Shown here: positions 24,779 through 33,991 of the stretch, one piece after another
Position numbering within the stretch: position 1 is the stretch's first letter
How the letters are laid out: every line of letters starts with the position of its first letter
Origin: Candidatus Zixiibacteriota bacterium
GTDB lineage: Bacteria; Zixibacteria; MSB-5A5; JAABVY01; JAHJOQ01
Assembly: GCA_020053015.1 (NCBI GenBank)
Contig: JAGVNY010000135.1
Location: 1 to 38,449, forward strand
Direction: 5' to 3'
DNA length: 38,449 nucleotides
Notes under the pieces: model-generated
What the model was told of the DNA's origin: nothing
Databases searched by the model: none
The model's input: only the letters and a program-made list of their open reading frames with translations
Program-made: the position numbers and the translations under genes

Positions 24779-27064
24779 TCACAACTCCAGTATCCCGAAC
24801 ATTTCAGACGACCTTGGACCGTAAACAGACTTCGCAGGCATCAACCAACCCATCACTTTTGGCGGATCCGATTCAAGAGCGGAGTCGATATCAAACAGCT
24901 CAAGTCCAAATCCGAGGTCCTTGTCCTTCTCAGTCAACGAAGCCTTAAGATATGCGAGAGGTATTTTCAACTCGAAGCTATACCCAGACAAAGTCGTTAC
25001 TCCCCCGACAAGCGGATCGAACTTCTGGTTTCCTCGAACCGTGAATCCCTTGCCCGGTTCGGTCGGTGGGCAGACAATGAAGGTCATCACGTTTTCGTCG
25101 ATCCCTTTCGATCGTGTCAAGAACGAGCCTGATCCCGGCCTTGAATCAACATAAAGAGCGACATGGTCGGCCTTGTCGTCACCGGCTGCATAGAGCGCGT
25201 CGTCGAGCACAGTGACCCCGATGTACAGGTTGTACTGGTCGAGACCGACATGAAACCGGCCGGCTATGTCCGTGGTGTCACTCCAGCGATTCTGATTCAC
25301 CGAGACGTACCCACGTTCCATGACAGCGATAGGCACGGACTTGCCCCAGTCATCAAACCTGCCATCGAGAGCTATCGGATTCTTCAATTTCACTGCCTTC
25401 ACTATTGCGCGATCCGACTCCCGCACAATATCCAGCTTGAAGCGGATCTCCTGAGACAGCTGCGGATCCATCAGTTCGATCAGTCGGCTCTCGGTTTCGT
25501 CGAAGCACTTCTTCGCCAGCTTGGCGTCCCCCTGCCGCTTCAATGCCACCCCAAACGTCAAGAACAGCTCCGGCAACTCCTGGAGCTTCGCCGGTATCCC
25601 GGCGTAGGTCTTATAGAGGCTTGAAAAATAGTCGCCTTGCAAGCGAAAGGACAAATCTGAAAGCCTCTCGGCCGCGTTGAGGACAACCCGAGGCGCTTCC
25701 TTTGCCTCGTCCGGCTTCGAGCCGAGAAGCAATCCGTACGCGGTTAGCCCTCTGCCGTAGTAATCGGCAGCATTCGCGAGCAGATTCCCGTTGTAGCAGA
25801 GATCACCGAGTTTCAGCAGAGCTCTGATCTCAAGCGACGATCCGGAATACTTGGATGCGATATCGACATATGTGCTCACGACCGCATTCATGTCACCCGC
25901 GAATGAAAGCAAATAGGCCTTCGCGAAATGGGCACTGCGGGCCTCAGGGCTTCCGGCGTCAGCTTTTGCAATGGAATCGCAAATCGCAATCTCACGGTCA
26001 ATGTCGACCGAGGCAAATTCGACGCCATATGCAGGTGAGCCGCCAAATCCACTGAATGCGCGGGGTGAACTCGGATTGTACAAGTCAGCAACGTAGACCG
26101 AGCCGCTTGATTGATCCGGGACGATGAGGAACTTCCCGGAAGGATCAACCGAAGTGCAGGCAGATCCTTCGCCCGCGGCCTCTTTTTGGATGAGATCTAC
26201 CTTAGCATAGTCGCTTGAATCGACGTAGTCGACACCGTAGAACCACAGCGCTCCGCCAGTAGTCTCATACCCGTGAACCACAGCCAATCTGCTTCCATCG
26301 CCTGAAAGCCCCAGAGACGAAGGCGACTGGCCCGTCTCCACGACATTGACTACTCGACCGCTGCGCGTGTTGATCACACTGACGCAGTTCCCTCCACGTA
26401 CTCCCAGCTCGATGCCGCGGTTCACCGTGAAAAGAAACCTTCCGTCCGGCGACAGAGCAAGCCAGCAAGGCTCAATTCCCGCGAATAGTGTGCCCACCAG
26501 TGTGGCGGTGCGCGGATCAATCACGCTAATGGAGTTGTCATCCAGGTTTGCGCAATACAGCCTTGACCCGTCTTTCTGAATTGTGAGTGCTACGGGATTC
26601 GAGCCCACTCCAACGGAAGAGACTGGCGCCATCTGCTTCACGTCAATGATCGTGATCCTCTTTTCACTGGTCCCTGAGTACGACCCATTCGCGATATAGC
26701 AGTAGCTACCGTCCGGATTGAAAATCGCGTCGGATACGGGCGCATCAAGGTCGATCTTTGCGGTTATCTCATCAGCAGCGGTCGCGACTATTTCGATAGA
26801 TTTGCTTTCGGGAGAAAACAACCAGACATGCCTGCCATCCGGTGTCGTCCTCGCCAATGTCACTCCGGGCATCGCATCGATTTGAGAAATAACGGTGTCC
26901 CGCACGAAATCTCGTACCTCAATGACAGACCTTCCATCCTCACTTGGAACCGCAAGCGGCATATACATCTTCTGTCGTACCTCTGCCGATACGCTTGCGG
27001 TGCCGATCATCAGGAACAGAAGACAGACAAGACCTGCTGTCCCCCTGAAATCTAACGAACGCAT
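24779..27064 (-). CDS. Exported YVTN beta-propeller protein with TPR-like middle and CBM9/DOMON end
   Basis: 761 residues. Signal peptide 1-27 (GLVCLLFLMIGTASVSAEV). Residues 30-340 are YVTN/cytochrome-D1-like propeller blades (FNPDGSYCYIANGSYS, KDGSRLYCANLDDNSISVID, LSPDGRFLFTVN). Residues 350-550 are helical with a TPR-like spacing (ALLKLGDLCYNGNLLANAAD, FGVALKRQGDAKLAKKCF). The last 200 residues look like a CBM9/DOMON-type beta-sandwich (IALDGRFDDWGKSVPI, YNLYIGVTVLDDALY, DHVALYVDSRPGSGSF). This combination suggests a periplasmic binding or scaffold protein rather than an enzyme. GGGGAGG lies eight bases before the ATG, 3 bases after the amidohydrolase stop, so it belongs to the selAB operon. 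Confidence 0.82.
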   Translation of the reverse strand: MRSLDFRGTAGLVCLLFLMIGTASVSAEVRQKMYMPLAVPSEDGRSVIEVRDFVRDTVISQIDAMPGVTLARTTPDGRHVWLFSPESKSIEIVATAADEITAKIDLDAPVSDAIFNPDGSYCYIANGSYSGTSEKRITIIDVKQMAPVSSVGVGSNPVALTIQKDGSRLYCANLDDNSISVIDPRTATLVGTLFAGIEPCWLALSPDGRFLFTVNRGIELGVRGGNCVSVINTRSGRVVNVVETGQSPSSLGLSGDGSRLAVVHGYETTGGALWFYGVDYVDSSDYAKVDLIQKEAAGEGSACTSVDPSGKFLIVPDQSSGSVYVADLYNPSSPRAFSGFGGSPAYGVEFASVDIDREIAICDSIAKADAGSPEARSAHFAKAYLLSFAGDMNAVVSTYVDIASKYSGSSLEIRALLKLGDLCYNGNLLANAADYYGRGLTAYGLLLGSKPDEAKEAPRVVLNAAERLSDLSFRLQGDYFSSLYKTYAGIPAKLQELPELFLTFGVALKRQGDAKLAKKCFDETESRLIELMDPQLSQEIRFKLDIVRESDRAIVKAVKLKNPIALDGRFDDWGKSVPIAVMERGYVSVNQNRWSDTTDIAGRFHVGLDQYNLYIGVTVLDDALYAAGDDKADHVALYVDSRPGSGSFLTRSKGIDENVMTFIVCPPTEPGKGFTVRGNQKFDPLVGGVTTLSGYSFELKIPLAYLKASLTEKDKDLGFGLELFDIDSALESDPPKVMGWLMPAKSVYGPRSSEMFGILEL

Positions 27065-27067
27065 TTG

Positions 27068-28693
27068 CTATCCTCCCCAATCCTCCAATGTATCCCATCC
27101 GTGGACACACTCGCCTTCAAGAAAGGTCGCCGCGACCCGAAGCTCTCTGAGTTGATCCGTCGGCACCTTTGCCGGGTTCTGCTCCAATAATATCAGATCG
27201 GCATAATAACCTGGCGAAATCACACCGTAACTGGATTCATCCCCTAGCGCGTAGGCGATGCCCGACGTAAATCCTCGGATGGCATCTCCGACAGCAAGTC
27301 TCTGGTCGGGTCGGTGAGTATGGCGCCTATCGAATGACTTCCGTGTGACCGCCGACCATATGCCCGCTACAGGGTCTAACTTCTCGATCGGTGCGTCTGA
27401 GCCGAAAGCCAGCCGTGAACCTGCCTTCAGCAATGTCTTGAAACTGTATGCCATCGACGACCGCTTCCCAAGATACTTCGAGATCAGGTAGATATCGCTG
27501 CTGCAATGGGACGGTTGGACGGAAGCAACAAGTCCGAGATGCGCAAGACGAGCGATGTCATCATCGCCTATGATCTGCACATGCTCAATCCTGTGCCTGA
27601 GAGACCAGAGCTTCTTCGGCAGAGCTTCAAACGCATTGATGGTCTGGCTGTTGGCACGGTCTCCGATAGCATGCACTGCGCATGCGAGGCCACCGCCGGC
27701 AGCCCGTCTTATCTGGTCCTTCATCTCGGCCTCCGAGGTAACCTCGACACCAGCGTTCTTCCGCGATCCGGCGAACGGTTCAAACATCAGTGCTGTCTGC
27801 GAACCCAGTGAGCCGTCAGCGAATATCTTGACTCCAGCTATGGCCAGCCTGTTATCTCCGAATCCTGAACGGAGCTTCAATGAGAGCAATTGTTCAAGGA
27901 ATCGAACGGGGATGTACTGGCGGACTCTCAGCTTGAGACCGCGGGACTGATGATACTCCTGCAGCAGCTCGAAATTGGCTATGTCGTCGAAATTGCCCAC
28001 AGAGGTAACACCCTTTGCGTGGCACTGTCTAACTGCGAGATCGATCTGATCGAATGCAGTCGATTTGGATGGCTTCGATACATGTCTCCACACGAGGATG
28101 CAGGCGTTCTCACGCAAGACACCGGAAGGATCGCCATCTTGACCGCGGTCTATCTGACCGCCCGCAGGATTAGAGGTTTGACGGTCAATTCCAGCAATCT
28201 TCAACGCTGCAGAGTTGGCCCAAAGCAGATGCTCATCTTTAGAGAATATCGCGGCAGGATGTCCGCGCGAGACGCGGTCGAGATCAGCCTTGTGCGGAAG
28301 TCGCGGCTTTGCCCATTTGTCCTTAGCCCACCCTTTGCCCACCAACCACCCGTCGGGCGGGAGTTTCCTGGCGTGCTGCTTGCATCGATCAAGCGCCTCT
28401 TCATAAGAGGTGCAACCGTCGAGATCAACGTTTGAGGTCGACAGGGCAAAGTAAGCAAAATGAACGTGAGCATCTCCAAAAGATGGCAGCAATGTGCGGC
28501 CAGCAAGATTGATGAGCCGGTACTCGTCCGTGGGAACGGCGACAATGTCGTCATTACGTCCCACCCAGCTGATCCTGCCGTGGCTTACTGCAACTGCCTG
28601 AGCCGATGGATTGCGAGGGTCGAGTGTCACTACATTGCCGGAGTGGAACAGCAACCCCGGAGCTTCGTTCGCCTCTTTGCGAATGCGTTTCAT
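27068..28693 (-). CDS. Amidohydrolase family 3 protein (YtcJ-like)
   Basis: 541 residues. N-terminal beta-sandwich (GNVVTLDPRNPSAQAVAVSH) and a metal-dependent TIM barrel: DAHVHF (His76, His78), VHAIGDRAN, HRIEHVQI, and the conserved Asp in AFGSDAPIEKLDP, followed by WSAVTRKS. This is the large Amidohydro_3 group of zinc enzymes that cleave C-N bonds of amides, N-acyl amino acids or formamides; the substrate cannot be read from sequence. No signal peptide, so cytoplasmic. Its ATG overlaps the selB stop by four bases (ATGA), so its translation is tied to the selenocysteine factor. No in-frame UGA is present, so it is not a selenoprotein as read here. Confidence 0.92.
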   Translation of the reverse strand: MKRIRKEANEAPGLLFHSGNVVTLDPRNPSAQAVAVSHGRISWVGRNDDIVAVPTDEYRLINLAGRTLLPSFGDAHVHFAYFALSTSNVDLDGCTSYEEALDRCKQHARKLPPDGWLVGKGWAKDKWAKPRLPHKADLDRVSRGHPAAIFSKDEHLLWANSAALKIAGIDRQTSNPAGGQIDRGQDGDPSGVLRENACILVWRHVSKPSKSTAFDQIDLAVRQCHAKGVTSVGNFDDIANFELLQEYHQSRGLKLRVRQYIPVRFLEQLLSLKLRSGFGDNRLAIAGVKIFADGSLGSQTALMFEPFAGSRKNAGVEVTSEAEMKDQIRRAAGGGLACAVHAIGDRANSQTINAFEALPKKLWSLRHRIEHVQIIGDDDIARLAHLGLVASVQPSHCSSDIYLISKYLGKRSSMAYSFKTLLKAGSRLAFGSDAPIEKLDPVAGIWSAVTRKSFDRRHTHRPDQRLAVGDAIRGFTSGIAYALGDESSYGVISPGYYADLILLEQNPAKVPTDQLRELRVAATFLEGECVHGWDTLEDWGG

Positions 28694-30564
28694 TCTGCCA
28701 GCACTCTCCGATCTCCAATGCGTTTCGTTATGCCCATTGAATCGAGCTTCTCGAGAATAGGCACACCGTACTTCCGCGAGAACCCGAACAGATCACGCAC
28801 GTCTGCCACGCCTAACTGCCCTTTGGACTTTATGGTCTCGACAATCCCATTCGTGATTCGCTCGAAGTCGGCTCCCAACAATACGAGGCCCTCCGGTAGT
28901 TCGACAATCTCTCCGGAGTCAATCATGAATGCAACCACATCACGCATCGCGAAGGACTTCCCTTCAATCTGCCTGCGTGAGGGGGGATTTGACGGATCAT
29001 CCCTGAACATTCTGAGCACGTCCCCTTTGAGTCTCTCCTGCTCAGGTTTAAGCCTCGGCTGAAACCCGGCAGAGTGCACAAGCGCTCCTGCCACTGACAG
29101 CCTCCCGTCTTCGATCATCCACTGAATCGCGAGTTCACTCGCGTATAAGTCGGCATCGAGTTTCGAGATCAATTCTGCTTTGGGTATACCCTTGCGGGCC
29201 GGATGCCTCTCATGAAATCTGATGACTGTCTCAGTCAGCTTGTCCGCGAGCCTGGCGTATTCGGATGCTCCATAGACCAGTTCTCCGCGTTTCACCAATT
29301 GCCCGGACTGCACCATCTTCTCGATCACGCTGGAAATCTCGGTCCTCGACCTATTGACCGAGCGGCACACGCTGGCGACAGGCGCCGCCTTGCGCTCCGA
29401 AATCTCATGCAGAACCACACTTTCGACTTCGTCGACACGGATCGACTCAAGACGCTTCCTGGTTCGCTTGTCCGACCGGGGGTGGTCAGCACAATCCGTG
29501 GCTATAACTTCGCCTCCTCCGAGAAGAACATCAGGCGCTGGAAGACGCAGGATGAATCGATCTCCAACGCGTGCGAGCGCCGGCGAATCCAGACGAAACT
29601 CGCAAATACCTTCGGAGCCCGGCTCAAACATATCATCCTGAAAAACGATAGCGGTCGCGTTGACCTTCGCAGTGCCGAGCAGCAGCTTCACAGACCGGCG
29701 ATGCGTGAGTTTGATATTGGCATGCCGTGATATCCTTATGCGGGCAGCAATCGATCGTGAGCCCTCATATTCTCCGGTTCTGATAACCGCACATCCTCTA
29801 TGGAGGTCGTTGTAACTAACGCCTGTTATATTGAGCGCCGCCCTCGCGCCCAATTGAGATCTGTCACGCAGCTTTTTGTGAGCCTGAATGGCTTTGATCT
29901 TTCCATGCAATCGCTGTGGAACGACCAGAATGTCATCGCCGACATTGAAGACACCGTCTCGCATCGTACCTGTTACGACCGTTCCGTGCCCGGTCATCGA
30001 GAAGACCCTGTCCACGTACATCCTTGGGAGTCCTAAGTCCGCTCTCTGCTCGATTGTCGAGAGGCTCTCTCCAATCGCTAGTCGGATGTCCTCCAATCCG
30101 GATGAGCCAACGGCTGAAAACCTGCAAAACCTGGCGCCGTCCAGGAAAGTGCCCCTTACGCGTTCAGCGACGTCGGCAGTCACGAGCTCGAGCCACTCAG
30201 GCTTCACCATGTCCGTCTTCGTAATCGCGATTAATCCACGCTTCGTGTTTAAGTAGTCGAGTATCTCAAGGTGCTCCTGCGACTGCGGCATCCAACCATC
30301 GTCCGCCGCAACCACGAACACCACTGAATCGATGGCGCCGACCCCGGTGATCATCGCGTCGACGAATTTCTCGTGACCAGGGACATCAACGACAGCGACT
30401 TCCGAGCCATCTGCCAGTAGAAACCAGGCGAAGCCCAGCTCGATGGTCATCTCGCGAGCCTTCTCCTCCGGGAGTCTATCAGGATCCATACCTGTCAGAG
30501 CACGGACCAGCGACGTCTTGCCGTGGTCGATATGTCCGGCTGTTGCGATCGTATAAAGCATCAC
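28690..30564 (-). CDS. selB: Selenocysteine-specific translation elongation factor SelB
   Basis: 624 residues, close to the family length. SelB brings Sec-tRNA to UGA codons next to a SECIS hairpin. GTPase motifs are intact: GHIDHGKTS (10-18), DVPGHEKF (60-67) and a TKTD specificity motif. EF-Tu-like domains 2 and 3 follow ([35 protein letters not shown]), then about 250 C-terminal residues with winged-helix repeats that bind the SECIS ([36 protein letters not shown]). selA lies 73 bases upstream on the same strand and tRNA-Sec is 3.4 kb away. The next gene overlaps it by four bases. Confidence 0.96.
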   Translation of the reverse strand: MMLYTIATAGHIDHGKTSLVRALTGMDPDRLPEEKAREMTIELGFAWFLLADGSEVAVVDVPGHEKFVDAMITGVGAIDSVVFVVAADDGWMPQSQEHLEILDYLNTKRGLIAITKTDMVKPEWLELVTADVAERVRGTFLDGARFCRFSAVGSSGLEDIRLAIGESLSTIEQRADLGLPRMYVDRVFSMTGHGTVVTGTMRDGVFNVGDDILVVPQRLHGKIKAIQAHKKLRDRSQLGARAALNITGVSYNDLHRGCAVIRTGEYEGSRSIAARIRISRHANIKLTHRRSVKLLLGTAKVNATAIVFQDDMFEPGSEGICEFRLDSPALARVGDRFILRLPAPDVLLGGGEVIATDCADHPRSDKRTRKRLESIRVDEVESVVLHEISERKAAPVASVCRSVNRSRTEISSVIEKMVQSGQLVKRGELVYGASEYARLADKLTETVIRFHERHPARKGIPKAELISKLDADLYASELAIQWMIEDGRLSVAGALVHSAGFQPRLKPEQERLKGDVLRMFRDDPSNPPSRRQIEGKSFAMRDVVAFMIDSGEIVELPEGLVLLGADFERITNGIVETIKSKGQLGVADVRDLFGFSRKYGVPILEKLDSMGITKRIGDRRVLAE

Positions 30565-30637
30565 TTCCCTGTGTTAATCAGCAGCGAGCATCTCGCTTCC
30601 AATGGTCGCATCGAGATTTCAATGAGCTTCGACCATG

Positions 30638-32026
30638 TCAATTATACGCAGCCAGAACAGCCTTCACAACGAGTTCATCCTCGTGTTCAAAGACCGCTTT
30701 TAGATCAAGCACGAATCTATCGTCAACAACTCGCCCGATTACAGGAGGCTCGCCCAGCCTCAGGCGCGCGGCGATATCATCGGGAGCGATTGTAGTCGGA
30801 AGGCGAACTCCGTGGGAGGGCAGATTCTCGCCCGGAGCGCTGCCTCCGCCTGCCAGGGCGCTGAGCGAAATCGTGTCGGCCTCAACACCTGCCGAGTTCA
30901 GGGCTTTGGACATGCGCTCGGCTCGATCGCGAAGACTCCCCACGCTCCGCTTGAGCAGTCTGACAACCGGCAAATCGGTCTCCGCAAGGCCTCTGAGATA
31001 AGACAGAATCGTTTCTTCAAGAAACATCAATGTCATCTTGTCCGGGCGCATTGCCCTGTACATCGGATTGGCGTGCAAAGCCTTAATCCATTCGGTGTCA
31101 CCGAGGATGATCCCAGCCTGAGGACCACCGAGCAGCTTGTCGCCGGAAAAGCATACAAGATCAGCTCCTGAGCGGAGAGCATCATCAATCGAAAGCTCGT
31201 CTTGAAGACCAAACTCCGACGGGCTCAGCCACACGCCAGAACCGAGATCATACATCACGGGCACTGATCGCTCTTTGCCGAGCTCCGCCAGCAACTTCGC
31301 TTCAACAAACTCGGTGAAGCCGTGCACACTGAAGTTTGACAGATGTACTTTGACTATCATGCCAGTGTTTGAGCCGAGCGCTCGGAAATAATCATCAAAC
31401 GACACTCGGTTCGACGCACCGACCTCGCGGAGGATCGCCCCGCTTGCTTCCATCACATCGGGCATTCGGAACCCGCCGCCAATTTGGACGAGCTCTCCTC
31501 TCGATACAACACATTCCTTCCCCTTGCACAATGTGTTCAGGATGAGAAACACTGCCGCAGCGTTGTTATTGACAACACAAGCAGATCGAGCGCCGGTGAG
31601 TAGTGTCAGCAAGCGAGAAGCATGCTCTCCTCGTCTTCCTCTCTTGCCGGATACGAGATCGTACTCGAGATTAGTGTAGCCTGTCAGCCGTCTTGCGACA
31701 ATCTCCACGAGTCCCTGCCCCAGAGGTGCACGTCCGAGGTTTGTGTGGACCACTATCCCCGTGCAATTGATCACTCGAGTCGAGAATGTCCTGCCGCTCA
31801 GCTTTAGTGAGGCGAGGATATCATCTCTGAGCATGCCCCCTTCAATTTCCAGCCCTTCCGACAGCCGACGACGACACCCGTCGAACGCCCGCTGAATCTC
31901 CTGAACCACGAAACTGCGGGAACACATGCGTACAAAGTCAGCGAACGCAGGGTCCCCCGCAGCTTGCTCCACCTGCGGAATGTCACGCGGAGTAAGAAAC
32001 TTCTTGTCAAAGACGGAACTCACCAT
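30638..32026 (-). CDS. selA: L-seryl-tRNA(Sec) selenium transferase SelA
   Basis: 462 residues, family length. SelA is a decameric PLP enzyme that converts Ser-tRNA(Sec) to Sec-tRNA(Sec) with selenophosphate. The N-terminal tRNA-binding region (LTPRDIPQVE...) and the core with RVINCTGIVVHTNLGRAPLG, YTNLEYDL, VVNNNAAAV and ELVQIGGGFRMPDVM are present. The PLP lysine is Lys297 in CFSGDKLLGGPQAGI. First gene of a five-gene minus-strand operon. selD, which would supply selenophosphate, is not in the window. Confidence 0.97.
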   Translation of the reverse strand: MVSSVFDKKFLTPRDIPQVEQAAGDPAFADFVRMCSRSFVVQEIQRAFDGCRRRLSEGLEIEGGMLRDDILASLKLSGRTFSTRVINCTGIVVHTNLGRAPLGQGLVEIVARRLTGYTNLEYDLVSGKRGRRGEHASRLLTLLTGARSACVVNNNAAAVFLILNTLCKGKECVVSRGELVQIGGGFRMPDVMEASGAILREVGASNRVSFDDYFRALGSNTGMIVKVHLSNFSVHGFTEFVEAKLLAELGKERSVPVMYDLGSGVWLSPSEFGLQDELSIDDALRSGADLVCFSGDKLLGGPQAGIILGDTEWIKALHANPMYRAMRPDKMTLMFLEETILSYLRGLAETDLPVVRLLKRSVGSLRDRAERMSKALNSAGVEADTISLSALAGGGSAPGENLPSHGVRLPTTIAPDDIAARLRLGEPPVIGRVVDDRFVLDLKAVFEHEDELVVKAVLAAYN

Positions 32027-32173
32027 ACTAAATAAATATAGCCGTCCCGCGGGACTGCAACAAGCTTAAACCGGCTGAGACGCCCGTAATGCGACCTTTG
32101 GATGGCTGCAAATTCAACTGCATAATCTCTCGTGACGAGTCTTGGAATGGAGTTGCATAATAATCCAAAGCGC

Positions 32174-32201
32174 TTGACATTTCCCGCATTAAATCTATCT
32201 T
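32174..32201 (+). promoter_or_regulatory. Candidate promoter for the 32303 gene
   Basis: TTGACA (32174-32179), 16-base spacer, TATCTT (32196-32201), about 95 bases before the ATG at 32303. A second TTGACA overlaps the -10 box at 32200-32205. In the 276-base region between selA and this gene I see no clear minus-strand promoter for selA. Confidence 0.4.
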
Positions 32202-32302
32202 GACACGAAAATGACCCTTCATCAGGTTGATTCAGACTGGCACACTCTGTTTAGAAATCTGATATGCCAGCCGACATCGAATGATAGGGGTCTTGACGGA
32301 CT

Positions 32303-32635
32303 ATGAGCATGCATTCATGTGAGTATGGTCTTTCGAAGTCCAACTTCTCGCGCGCCGAGCAGCGCGCAATTGACGAGCACAAGTATTTCCTCTCTTTGGA
32401 AGCAGGACGTGATGTCGGAGATGAATGTGCTATCCGGCACTGGCTTCAGTTTCACGCTCGGAGATGGCGGCACCATCGCCTTCAGGAAGAGATGTCCCAG
32501 CAGCGAGAGGAGATAATGCGCTACAAGTGGATTGCTTCCGAGCAGGCCGGTCGTGATCTCGGATCGGACGCTGTGAATGAGTGGATATCCAAATTCGCTC
32601 CGTCCTGGCGCGCCTTTAGAGACGACCAGGAGTAG
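32303..32635 (+). CDS. Small protein with an internal duplication, unknown
   Basis: 110 residues, mostly charged and helical. Two copies of one motif: HKYFLSLEAGRDVG...HWLQFHARRWR at about 26-58, and YKWIASEQAGRDLG...EWISKFAPSWR at about 73-104. The shared pattern is aromatic-x(4)-S/E-x-AGRD-x-G-x(8)-W-x(5)-A-x-x-WR. No signal or membrane segment. I do not place it in a named family. The ribosome binding site is weak, but the duplication argues strongly that the frame is real. Confidence 0.72.
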   Translation: MSMHSCEYGLSKSNFSRAEQRAIDEHKYFLSLEAGRDVGDECAIRHWLQFHARRWRHHRLQEEMSQQREEIMRYKWIASEQAGRDLGSDAVNEWISKFAPSWRAFRDDQE

Positions 32636-32730
32636 GCACCCTCAATCGCCTCTTTCCACGTCACATATTCTGAGAAGTCCCCGATGAGCGATGCTGAGCA
32701 TCTGACAGCAGCGAATGACATCTTTGTGTC

Positions 32731-32759
32731 TTGACAAAATGCACTTGTGAGTCGATATT
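32731..32759 (+). promoter_or_regulatory. Promoter of the dockerin protein gene
   Basis: TTGACA (32731-32736), 17-base spacer, GATATT (32754-32759). Transcription near 32766 would leave an 80-base leader before the chosen ATG at 32846 and makes the earlier in-frame ATG at 32768 unlikely. Confidence 0.5.
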
Positions 32760-32845
32760 GACCAGAGATGAAACGTCCGTCTTTTCGCAGCTTCTTCAGA
32801 GGATTTCGAAATCGACTTATTGACTACTTGCCGGGAGAAACAACC

Positions 32846-33829
32846 ATGAAAAGATCTAAAGCCTTTGCAGCGCTGTTGACTCTTCTGCTTTTGACCGCCT
32901 TCTGGTCAGTTCGCGTCAGCGGAAGTCCATTGGCGGCAGATCACTCCTGCATTTCGCAGTTCGATTCGATTCCGTTGAGCGTAGTTCAGCAGATCACTTC
33001 AGGCTACGACATTTACTACGTCCATACATCGCACGGAAGTCAGATAATGACCGGAATCTACATGGTCTACGACGAGGACGACTCCTACCTGCCGCCAGAC
33101 TTTTATGAAGTTGGCAGCGACCTTGGCCACTACGGCGACACGAGCTGGGCGCCGGGAACGCGCGTCTACCTGAATGCCAATCCAGAGTGCAATATGGCAA
33201 TGTTCTCGTGGTGCGGGGGAGTGTCGGACAACACCGAGGAAGGAATCAACGCCTATCTCTCCAAAATGGAAGAACTCGAAGCCGCCTACCCGCTGGTCAA
33301 ATTCATTTACATGACCGGACATCTCGATGGCAGTGGGCCGAGCGGCAATCTTTACATTCGCAACAATCAAATCCGAGCTTACTGCGCATCCCACGACAAG
33401 ACCCTGTTCGATTTCGCCGACATCGAGAGCTACGATCCTGACGGGAATTACTATCCGGATGAATCTGACTATTGCCAGTGGTGCTACGATTGGTGCCAGA
33501 CGCATTCATGCCCGGACTGCGGAGACTGTGCGCATTCGCACTGCTTCAACTGCTACCAGAAAGGCAAAGCATGGTGGTGGATGATGGCGCGGCTCTCGGG
33601 CTGGACTCCACAACCGATCGAGGAAATCTGCGGGGATGCAAACCGTGACGGTTTCATCGACATCGACGATGTGGTATTCCTGATCCAGTACATCTTCGCT
33701 GGAGGTCCAGCGCCCAATCCTTATTGGGTCGGTGATGCCTCGATGGATGACTTCATTGACATCGACGACGTGGTCTGGCTGATTATGTACATCTTTGCTG
33801 AGGGGCCGGAACCGTGCAGCAAGAAGTAG
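32846..33829 (+). CDS. Secreted dockerin protein with SGNH-like catalytic-type domain and Cys cluster
   Basis: 327 residues. Signal peptide MKRSKAFAALLTLLLLTAFW followed by SVRVSG. Residues 33-205 form an alpha/beta domain with motifs that look catalytic: YYVHTSHGSQIMTG (57-70), FSWCGGVSDNTEEGINAYL, FIYMTGHLDGSGPSGNLYIR and FDFADIESYDPDGNYY. They resemble a recurrent secreted family I cannot name; an SGNH-hydrolase-like fold is a guess. A Cys-rich patch at 210-236 has nine Cys (WCYDWC, CPDCGDC, CFNC) and may bind metal or form disulfides. Residues 262-324 are a type I dockerin: two calcium loops (GDANRDGFIDIDD, GDASMDDFIDIDD) each with a following helix. GGGAGAA lies about nine bases before the ATG at 32846, which gives a proper signal peptide, unlike 32768. 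Confidence 0.82.
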   Translation: MKRSKAFAALLTLLLLTAFWSVRVSGSPLAADHSCISQFDSIPLSVVQQITSGYDIYYVHTSHGSQIMTGIYMVYDEDDSYLPPDFYEVGSDLGHYGDTSWAPGTRVYLNANPECNMAMFSWCGGVSDNTEEGINAYLSKMEELEAAYPLVKFIYMTGHLDGSGPSGNLYIRNNQIRAYCASHDKTLFDFADIESYDPDGNYYPDESDYCQWCYDWCQTHSCPDCGDCAHSHCFNCYQKGKAWWWMMARLSGWTPQPIEEICGDANRDGFIDIDDVVFLIQYIFAGGPAPNPYWVGDASMDDFIDIDDVVWLIMYIFAEGPEPCSKK

Positions 33830-33896
33830 GCACTGGGCTGTATCTCACCCGCCTTCTGTGACGCTCTCTGGGGCATGTCCGAATCTCACAAAGAAA

Positions 33897-33985
33897 CGGA
33901 AGGGGAAGGAATCGAACCCTCCGCGCCCGATGTGGGCGCCAACGGGTTTGAAGCCCGCGGGGGCCACCAGACCCCATCCTCTTCC
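33897..33985 (-). tRNA. selC: tRNA-Sec (UCA anticodon)
   Basis: 89 bases without an encoded CCA; the discriminator base is G. The anticodon TCA is at 33949-33951 (window) in the loop CTTCAAA. Signature features of selenocysteine tRNA are visible: a 6-bp D stem (GGGGTC/GGCCCC) with a 4-base TGGT loop, a long variable arm (CGCCC/GGGCG stem), and a 5' GGAAGAGG end. The acceptor plus T stems total 12 pairs in my folding (7+5 or 8+4) rather than the common bacterial 8+5, with A6 unpaired or mismatched to C. Starting six bases after its -10 box, it is nearly leaderless. Confidence 0.95.
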
Positions 33986-33991
33986 AATGCG

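Noticed and set aside
23861-33829. Search for a selenoprotein near the sel genes by reading through TGA stops
   Set aside because: No extension past a TGA stop gave a conserved-looking sequence; none of the products here is a family known to use Sec.
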